A DNA stretch of 6,371 nucleotides from Methanothrix sp. (lineage in GTDB: Archaea > Halobacteriota > Methanosarcinia > Methanotrichales > Methanotrichaceae), in assembly GCA_012798025.1 (NCBI GenBank), contig JAAZNX010000039.1:1-6371 (forward strand), read 5' to 3'. Positions within the stretch are counted from its first letter, which is position 1; every line of letters starts with the position of its first letter. A program made the position numbers and the translations under genes. Positions 1 to 4,095 of this stretch are shown here, piece by piece. The notes under the pieces were generated by a model, which was not told the origin of the DNA, ran no database searches, and saw nothing but the letters and a program-made list of their open reading frames with translations.

Positions 1-24
1 AGCACTCTGAGTACTACATCCTCA

Positions 25-237
25 GTGGTTAGCATGTTCTCGGTAGTAGGTGTATCGGAGATCAGTGTAGTATCTGTTGTTTGCTTAATTGCCCTGCTCA
101 GTGCATCGGAGATTCTATCAGCCTCCTCGCTTTGGAACAAGCGCCTATCTACTATGCTGAATTTGGCCATCGTTCCGCTAGTCTTGACGTTCTTCCTGAT
201 CGTGGGTTACAAAGTGGTTGATGTACTAAACCACTGA
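25..237 (+). CDS. Small two-helix membrane protein of unknown function, possibly 5'-truncated
   Basis: I do not recognise a named family. The frame is open to the left window edge, so the gene may begin outside. Inside the window it can start at GTG 25 (70 residues) or ATG 34 (67 residues); no Shine-Dalgarno site precedes either. Counting from GTG 25, two hydrophobic segments lie at about residues 12-32 and 45-66. They are joined by a short polar, basic loop (SLWNKRLST), and the protein ends in a short polar tail after VVDVLNH. The order of helix, basic loop and helix fits a small inner-face hairpin protein in the cytoplasmic membrane. It converges with the leftward operon that ends at 312, leaving 74 nt between the stop codons. 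No catalytic motif is visible. The hydrophobic pattern and in-frame length make a real gene more likely than a chance frame, but the start is uncertain. Confidence 0.6.
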   Translation: MVSMFSVVGVSEISVVSVVCLIALLSASEILSASSLWNKRLSTMLNLAIVPLVLTFFLIVGYKVVDVLNH

Positions 238-311
238 CCACGTCATGTTTTAAGGATGGTGGTTATGGTCGCTCGCACAGCGGAATAATTGTGCAGATCA
301 TGCGATCGTTT
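238..311. other. Convergent intergenic spacer with weak T-tracts
   Basis: This spacer separates the rightward small membrane gene from the end of the leftward operon. On the plus strand there is a T4 tract at 247-250 and a T5 tract at 309-313, the latter running into the stop codon of the opposite gene. A weak 5-bp inverted repeat (GCACA 275-279, TGTGC 290-294) lies between them. Archaeal termination needs only T-rich stretches, so these could serve the rightward gene. No comparable T-run is visible for the leftward operon just after its stop. The call is weak. Confidence 0.25.
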
Positions 312-947
312 TTAGGTTACCTGAAACGCCGTTGGAAGGCCATCGCGCATTAAATCCTCTCTTTGCAAAACCCTGCGGTTGCCTTCCCTGTCAACGAGAG
401 TTATATTTTCCATCTGCCAGTCGCCGCGTTCGCTTCCATTCGATATTGACATCCTGGAGGCGTAAACCCCGTTCTTTGTGGTACCTGATGTGAGATCTTG
501 CATCCTGAAGAGCACTACCGCAGTTTGGTTTCCCGATGGGCTGTGAAAATAAGCTGCAGATGCCCAAAGGCCACTCTGGTCGTCGATGAAATGCGCTGTG
601 AAGTTTATCGCGCGATCTGACCCGACATAGACAGTTCTAGGTTCAAATCCAAAGCCTGCGAGGCCTGGTGGCTGGTCATCCTTCATGGCATTAACCTCAT
701 GGCTTTGAGGTGGGTTCAACGGGTCGGCGGTCGCCTCCCCAAAAAAGCATTCGCTGCTGCTGGCAAGCCTTATGGTCTTTTGCAGGGAGAAGGCACCTGT
801 CAGGTCCTCGGTGCTCCTGCCAATATCATCGGCAGATGTGGTGTTTTGCATTGCAAGCAACGTCAAAAGCAAAAAAGCTAAAACAATAGTAGACAAATTC
901 AAGCCGCGACTGCCTATACAGGAAATCTCTCTCAACTGCATCATCAC
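312..947 (-). CDS. Secreted, sequon-rich protein with a surface-type Ig-like beta domain
   Basis: Last gene of the leftward operon. Residues 1-39 form a signal peptide: a basic N-region, a hydrophobic core at about 17-33, and a likely cut after TSA-39. The mature part has a variable stretch (40-100) and then a beta-rich domain (about 101-211). That domain has the order DDQSGL, SAAYFHSPSG, GDWQMENITLVDREGNRR and REDLMRDGLPTAFQV. This matches a recurring module of bacterial and archaeal surface proteins (SG, then FxSPSG, W, DxxGN, DLxxxGxPTxF at the end), usually treated as Ig-like. Sequons occur at N115, N140, N170 and N181, all in that domain, as expected of an exported archaeal glycoprotein. 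The listed start is GTG 947, overlapping the Tfx stop as GTGA; ATG 944 and ATG 941 also work. A GGGTGAT site at 949-943 is ideally placed for TTG 935, which would still leave a complete signal peptide. No transmembrane anchor follows, so the protein is probably released or bound to the S-layer. Its exact role is unknown. Confidence 0.85.
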   Translation of the reverse strand: MMMQLREISCIGSRGLNLSTIVLAFLLLTLLAMQNTTSADDIGRSTEDLTGAFSLQKTIRLASSSECFFGEATADPLNPPQSHEVNAMKDDQPPGLAGFGFEPRTVYVGSDRAINFTAHFIDDQSGLWASAAYFHSPSGNQTAVVLFRMQDLTSGTTKNGVYASRMSISNGSERGDWQMENITLVDREGNRRVLQREDLMRDGLPTAFQVT

Positions 948-1399
948 CCAATGACTTGTACCAGAATTTCTCCATCCTCAGTGACGAATATCTCGGCATC
1001 CCTCTCGAGAGCTCTCTTCTTGAAGATCCGAGGAGCTTTGCGCCTCAGTTGTACGATGATATCCATGGAGGTGACCGGCAGTCGCAGCGATCTCCTGTCG
1101 GCTGCCTCGAAGATCTTGCCTGGCAGATCGAACACATCTGTGCCGGCCTTTACCTGCAGAGAGATGGGAGCTCGAATCATCATCCACTGCTGCAAGGTGC
1201 GCTCCGCGCGAGCTATATTCTGGCGTGCTCTCTTCTCAAGGATGCTGACGTTGGATCGGGTTGTTCCTAGCATCTCTGCTACATCCGCCTGAGAGAGGCC
1301 TTGCAATCGCAGCCTCAGCACTTTGAGCTGCCTCTCAGTTAGGAGCGAACCATGGCTTTCATCATGCTCTGGGATTTCTTCAAAGCTATCTGAAGTCAT
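944..1399 (-). CDS. Tfx-family DNA-binding transcriptional regulator
   Basis: A 151-residue Tfx-family protein. Residues 19-60 form the helix-turn-helix: LLTERQLKVLRLR, then GLSQADVAEMLGTTRSNVSILEKRA, a close match to the family consensus (TxRQ, GLxQxxxAxxLGTTRxNVSxLExRA), with the recognition helix in TTRSNVSILEKRA. The C-terminal half (about 75-150) is the Tfx-specific domain, with KAGTDVFDLP, SMDIIVQLRRKAP and IFVTEDGEILV. The founding member, from Methanothermobacter, binds downstream of the promoter of the molybdenum formylmethanofuran dehydrogenase operon; targets of other members are mostly unknown. I chose ATG 1399 because the conserved part begins shortly after it. A TTG at 1429 is in frame and would add ten residues. 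With ATG 1399 the gene overlaps the upstream 137-residue gene by 14 nt and ends 4 nt into the secreted-protein gene, so it is embedded in the operon and may autoregulate it. All HTH positions look intact. Confidence 0.93.
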   Translation of the reverse strand: MTSDSFEEIPEHDESHGSLLTERQLKVLRLRLQGLSQADVAEMLGTTRSNVSILEKRARQNIARAERTLQQWMMIRAPISLQVKAGTDVFDLPGKIFEAADRRSLRLPVTSMDIIVQLRRKAPRIFKKRALERDAEIFVTEDGEILVQVIG

Positions 1400-1799
1400 A
1401 TCTTGCTTGCTTGTACACTGCTTTCTCAAATGTTAGATTCTCGCCTGGACCCTGGTGTGTTTCGATGTCCTGCCACCTCCGCAAATTATCGCGCAGTTCG
1501 ATAAAAAACGAGGCCATCCATTCTATGCGTTCGCTCTCTTCCCACTTCTCAGGAGCTAGGCCTAGCTCGCGGGCTTTGGCCATGGCAATGTCTTCAACCA
1601 GCGATCTCTCTTCGATGATTTGCACCGCCACGCTCTCACCGACATCGTCTTCGGCCACCACAAGCTCGAATTCTCCGATTCGGATTATCTCGCCCGGCGT
1701 CAGCCTTCCCGCCCTGGCCTTCAATGTGGCATAGTTCAGGGCCCGGAAGATCTCCTCTTTGGATACCAACTGTGCAGCCTTGCGTATTAGGTCTTTCAT
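1386..1799 (-). CDS. 137-residue soluble protein of unknown family
   Basis: I do not recognise a family. The protein is hydrophilic and acidic, with no signal peptide, no membrane segment and no cysteine, so it should be cytoplasmic. By eye, residues 1-30 look helical (RKAAQLVSKEEIFRALNYATLKARAG). A strand-rich part follows at 33-65 (LTPGEIIRIGEFELVVAEDD, then ESVAVQIIEER), and then amphipathic helices at about 66-110, including EWMASFFIELRDNLRRWQ. ATG 1799 lies 6 nt after the DUF1616 stop, and the stop codon overlaps the Tfx gene by 14 nt. There is no strong Shine-Dalgarno site, so translation may depend on coupling. Its place between a membrane protein and a DNA-binding regulator would suit a partner or signal-relay role, but that is inference only. 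Codons 77-81 (RELGL) contain a perfect 16-bp palindrome at 1553-1568. Confidence 0.85.
   Translation of the reverse strand: MKDLIRKAAQLVSKEEIFRALNYATLKARAGRLTPGEIIRIGEFELVVAEDDVGESVAVQIIEERSLVEDIAMAKARELGLAPEKWEESERIEWMASFFIELRDNLRRWQDIETHQGPGENLTFEKAVYKQARYDFR
1553..1568. repeat. Perfect 16-bp palindrome inside the 137-residue gene
   Basis: GAGCTAGGCCTAGCTC is identical to its own reverse complement. Flanking bases do not extend it. It lies in the coding sequence for RELGLA of the unknown protein, about 150 nt upstream of the Tfx start. It could be an internal operator or simply a codon-level coincidence; its presence is certain but its function is not shown. Confidence 0.9.
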
Positions 1800-1805
1800 A
1801 CAGTT

Positions 1806-2753
1806 TCATTCCCACCATTGGGGTCCCTTACGGGTAACGTTCACCCAGAGGTGTAGGTCCCGGTAAGGCCCTGTGAAATTCCCCTCTTTATAAAGCAGGA
1901 ACTCCAGCTTCTGCTTGTCTCCAGTTTTATTGAGGGTATAGCTTATGGGCTGCTCCCACGTCTGGTTGTGCTGCAGCGACAAATTCCGGTCATAGATCGA
2001 GACGTTATCCATGCTAAGCCGCATGGTATAGTTCACTTGCGAATACTCGTGGTTGACCACGCCCACAATTACAGTGCTTTTGTTGCCAGCCACCACCTGC
2101 GTGGGATAGTCGTAGGCCTTTCCGCCTGGCCCGAGGATGTAAAACTCGGTGAACTTCTCTCCCTGTTTAGGGGTCACTATTACATAAACAAGGGCTGCTA
2201 TTGACATAATTATAGTTATTATTAATATTATCGTCAGGGCTTTGTCCAACCTGCTCTTATCAGCTTCCAGGATCTCTTTCTTAACATTGTTGAAGCTTTC
2301 TCGAAATCGAACCTGAAACCTCTCCTCCGGGGAAAGGCTCGCGCGCCGCCAGTTAGCTGCAGCTGCCATTGCAATTGTGAATATTGCCAGTGAGACGACT
2401 ACGGGAGTCAGCCGAATTCCCCAGGGTGCGTAGTTCAGGCCGAGGCCTATGAGTGGCACTACTGCGATGCTCAGACCAAAGCTCAGGGCGACCCTCTCTA
2501 TGCCATCCAGATCGCCTTTTTTTGGAAAGAGGGCGGCAATGAGGACATAGCCTGGCACAAATAACACCATTAAGAGCCCCAAGGGTACACGCACTGGAAG
2601 ATCTGCTAGGGGCGTTAAAGTGAAGATCATCGTCGCCAACGCCAGCAGGATTGCCGCCTGCAGGTCTGCTGCCATCATCACAAGTCTCTCTTTTATCGCT
2701 ATCATCTCCGGAGTGTGCATGCCAAACAAACGCCAAATCCACTCGATTATCAT
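1806..2753 (-). CDS. DUF1616 family membrane protein with sequon-rich external domain
   Basis: First confident gene of the leftward operon, 315 residues. The family signature is clear: RVPLGLLMVLFVPGYVLIAALFP at about 55-77, then ERVALSFGLSIAVVPLIGLGLN at 86-107. Predicted membrane segments are at about 29-48, 57-77, 88-106, 114-133 and 172-193. A basic, charged cytoplasmic loop (135-170) lies between segments four and five. The C-terminal 120 residues follow the last helix and should face outside. They begin FTEFYILGPGGKAYDYP and carry eight N-glycosylation sequons (N224, N241, N250, N257, N263, N275, N292, N305), with a beta-sandwich-like pattern. DUF1616 proteins are archaeal, often near cell-surface or polysaccharide genes, and have no established biochemical function. 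ATG 2753 overlaps a 25-codon upstream frame as ATGA. M17, M26 and M27 are alternatives, and M26 has a GAGAG 7 nt upstream. A slip or an extra A in the A7 run at 2788-2794 would extend the N-terminus upstream. Confidence 0.93.
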   Translation of the reverse strand: MIIEWIWRLFGMHTPEMIAIKERLVMMAADLQAAILLALATMIFTLTPLADLPVRVPLGLLMVLFVPGYVLIAALFPKKGDLDGIERVALSFGLSIAVVPLIGLGLNYAPWGIRLTPVVVSLAIFTIAMAAAANWRRASLSPEERFQVRFRESFNNVKKEILEADKSRLDKALTIILIITIIMSIAALVYVIVTPKQGEKFTEFYILGPGGKAYDYPTQVVAGNKSTVIVGVVNHEYSQVNYTMRLSMDNVSIYDRNLSLQHNQTWEQPISYTLNKTGDKQKLEFLLYKEGNFTGPYRDLHLWVNVTRKGPQWWE

Positions 2754-2827
2754 GTTGATAAGACTTTTCTCCCTGATCTCAACCTGCTTTTTTTATCCTG
2801 CTGCTCTGCAGGATTTTTTTTCGTCAT
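2750..2827 (-). CDS. Possible 25-codon upstream reading frame (basic peptide) coupled to DUF1616
   Basis: A short frame from ATG 2827 to TGA 2750-2752. It encodes 25 residues, nine of them Lys or Arg, beginning MTKKNPAEQQDKK. Its stop overlaps the DUF1616 ATG in the sequence ATGA, the usual arrangement for translational coupling in archaea. It contains an A8 run (2814-2821), a hairpin-forming inverted repeat (2795-2814) and an A7 run (2788-2794). The DUF1616 frame lies at -1 relative to this frame and is open from just after the A7 run. The peptide could therefore be a leader, or the true N-terminus of DUF1616 if there is slippage or a sequencing indel. There is no clear Shine-Dalgarno site. 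It may also be coincidence. Confidence 0.25.
   Translation of the reverse strand: MTKKNPAEQQDKKSRLRSGRKVLST
2787..2798 (-). promoter_or_regulatory. Candidate TATA element for the leftward DUF1616 operon
   Basis: Read leftward, GGATAAAAAAAG is the most AT-rich element upstream of the DUF1616 gene. Archaeal transcription normally starts about 25 nt after the TATA centre, which would put the start near 2767 and give a leader of about 14 nt to ATG 2753. The match to the archaeal TATA consensus is only moderate. If transcription does begin here, the 25-codon upstream frame would not be on the main transcript. Confidence 0.3.
2788..2821. terminator. Hairpin flanked by T-runs (terminator-like on the plus strand)
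   Basis: On the plus strand, a T7 run (2788-2794) is followed by ATCCTGC (2795-2801), a six-base loop TGCTCT and GCAGGAT (2808-2814), and then T8 (2814-2821). The 7-bp stem is perfect, and a T8 tract beginning at the last base of the stem resembles an intrinsic terminator for rightward transcription. No rightward gene ends here, so it could block antisense transcription into the divergent region. Alternatively it may just be A-tracts of the opposite-strand promoter. Confidence 0.35.
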
Positions 2828-2902
2828 CGCCGCCCGATTTCGCCCTGGATTGACTTTGGGCTCGAGAGGGACAGATGCATTGATGCTCAAATGTGAACGA
2901 CC

Positions 2903-3136
2903 CTAACCTTCCCGACGCCTTGAATTCTGTATTCTACTGTCGGGCATGCCCGATGTATCTATTTGCAGGCGGTATTTTCCCACCGAGTCGGAGACAACCC
3001 GTGTCTCAGCTACGACCTCAACAGTAACGGCAGTCGAATCGGGCAGTGTCTGCCAAAAATCTTCAAATTCGCTGATGTGAGCCTCTGATGCCAGTTCTTC
3101 TGCCCAGGCGAAGAAGGGTGATATGTGCAACAACAA
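2903..3136 (-). pseudogene. Possible decayed or hypothetical leftward gene
   Basis: A 77-codon frame ending in TAG 2903-2905. Its only usable start is TTG 3136 (or the next codon, also TTG), with no Shine-Dalgarno site. The frame is open upstream to a TAA at 3179-3181. The middle reads like real protein: acidic helix-like SEFEDFWQTLPD, then strand-like TAVTVEVVAETRVVSD and GKYRLQIDTSG, with codon choice similar to the neighbours. I do not recognise a family. The same frame stays open for 50 further codons after the TAG, down to TGA 2750-2752. It could be a gene remnant that lost its start, a small hypothetical gene, or chance; a remnant seems somewhat more likely than an intact gene. Confidence 0.35.
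2940..2953. repeat. Perfect 14-bp palindrome in the divergent intergenic region
   Basis: TCGGGCATGCCCGA equals its own reverse complement, with a GC-rich CGGGCATGCCCG core. It lies about 190 nt upstream of the DUF1616 start and 265 nt upstream of the protease start, inside the doubtful leftward frame. Its form would suit a dimeric regulator, but its position is far from either predicted promoter. The palindrome itself is certain; a role is not. Confidence 0.85.
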
Positions 3137-3175
3137 TTTATGGTTTTTGCAAGGGATCGGTCGCCAATGGGAAGG

Positions 3176-3184
3176 TATTTATTT
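3176..3184 (+). promoter_or_regulatory. Candidate TATA element for the CPBP protease gene
   Basis: TATTTATTT lies 34-42 nt upstream of GTG 3218. With the usual archaeal spacing, transcription would start near 3206, giving a leader of about 12 nt to GTG 3218 or about 21 nt to ATG 3227. No Shine-Dalgarno site lies before either start, which fits a leaderless or short-leader transcript. The assignment rests on position and AT-richness only. Confidence 0.35.
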
Positions 3185-3217
3185 CATCTATCATGCCTGA
3201 TCTAATCTGGCGAAAAT

Positions 3218-4090
3218 GTGTCCGTTATGAAGCTTGAGGATTTGAGCAGGAGTGGCCTGGATCTCGTGCTGCCCTTGTCCATGATATTTTTAGGAGAGAT
3301 GCTTATCTTTCTGGGAAATATGAAGGGGGCAATGATGGTCCATGCTCTGACCCTAACGCTTTTGGTCTTATCTTCTGCCTATATCGAGAACAGGATTTAT
3401 CCTGCGCTAATGCTCCTGCCTCTTTTCAGGCTGCTAAACGTCGCCATGCCTGTGTTTTTTCAACTGACCATCTACTCTTATTCGCTGGTATATGCGCCCA
3501 TGTTCATTCCCATCATCTTCATCTTAAAGGACGCCATATTCAACCGATCAGAGACGGGGTTGACCGCGAAGGGGTTTTGGTTTTACCTCCCGCTCGCCGT
3601 AGCAGTAGGCTTTGCCCTGGGTTTTGGTGAGTACAATGTTCTGCATACAGATGTGCTCATACCTGACATGAGCCCAAAGAACATTCTAATCCTATCTTTG
3701 ATCATGATCCTTTTCGTCGGCACTGTTGAGGAGTTTATATTCAGGTCTGTTTTGCAGACAGTGATGGAAGAGCGGCTGGGAGCAATACCTGGGCTTCTGG
3801 TGACCAGCATCACATTCGGAGTCATGCACAGTGGCTATCACATTCCCTTGGAGATCCTATTCGTATCATTTGCCGGAGTGGTCTTCGGTCTGCTATTCTG
3901 GATGACCAGGAGCCTGCCCGTCATCGCCATAGCGCACGGGGTTACCAATATCTCGCTATTTCTGGTTTCGCCTCTGCATTCAGACGTCCTGGTTTATTTG
4001 ATAGGCGTTCCTGCAACTATGTTCTTGCTGTACTGTGCTATTTTCAAGAAGCTGCCAAAAAAGATAGAGCCCCTGAAGGGGGAGCGATAA
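3218..4090 (+). CDS. CPBP family intramembrane metalloprotease (CAAX/Abi type)
   Basis: A 290-residue polytopic membrane protein with the three conserved motifs of the CPBP (CAAX protease and bacteriocin-processing, Rce1-like) family. They are EEFIFR at 171-176 (EExxxR), FGVMH at 200-204 (FxxxH) and HGVTN at 240-244 (HxxxN). E172, H204 and H240 are the expected catalytic or substrate-orienting residues in the membrane. Hydrophobic segments are near 15-33, 40-55, 61-80, 88-105, 122-137, 156-170, 189-204, 211-228, 234-250 and 257-276. The C-terminus is basic (KKLPKKIEPLK). Family members cut peptides within the membrane; the substrates of archaeal members are unknown, and CAAX processing should not be assumed. 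The start is GTG 3218, or ATG 3227 three codons later, with no Shine-Dalgarno site. The gene stands alone, divergent from the DUF1616 operon and tail-to-tail with glmS, so context gives no direct substrate hint. Confidence 0.95.
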   Translation: MSVMKLEDLSRSGLDLVLPLSMIFLGEMLIFLGNMKGAMMVHALTLTLLVLSSAYIENRIYPALMLLPLFRLLNVAMPVFFQLTIYSYSLVYAPMFIPIIFILKDAIFNRSETGLTAKGFWFYLPLAVAVGFALGFGEYNVLHTDVLIPDMSPKNILILSLIMILFVGTVEEFIFRSVLQTVMEERLGAIPGLLVTSITFGVMHSGYHIPLEILFVSFAGVVFGLLFWMTRSLPVIAIAHGVTNISLFLVSPLHSDVLVYLIGVPATMFLLYCAIFKKLPKKIEPLKGER

Positions 4091-4095
4091 GCACT

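Larger units (their letters stand above)
2754..3217. other. 464-nt divergent intergenic region without a confident gene
   Basis: This interval separates the leftward DUF1616 operon from the rightward protease gene. It holds the 25-codon upstream frame, the hairpin with T-runs, a 14-bp palindrome at 2940-2953, a possible decayed leftward frame (2903-3136) and a probable TATA element for the protease. Reading both strands I see no tRNA, no repeat array and no recognisable riboswitch. A leftward gene fragment is the most likely explanation for the codon-like texture of 2903-3136. Confidence 0.6.

Noticed and set aside
275..294. Inverted repeat GCACA/TGTGC in the left spacer as an intrinsic terminator
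   Set aside because: The stem is only 5 bp with a 10-nt loop and no adjoining T-run, so it is too weak to call on its own.
699..1292. Rightward open frames opposite the secreted-protein and Tfx genes
   Set aside because: Both opposite-strand genes have clear family or export signals and operon spacing; the rightward translations are low-complexity, Ser/Arg-rich shadows.
1411..1734. Rightward 107-codon frame opposite the 137-residue gene
   Set aside because: Its Ser-rich translation is the typical antisense product of acidic helical coding sequence; the leftward frame fits the operon spacing.
3123..3200. Rightward 25-codon frame starting ATG 3123 just after GGGTGAT
   Set aside because: The Shine-Dalgarno-like GGGTGAT touches the ATG with no spacing, and the frame overlaps the likely protease promoter.
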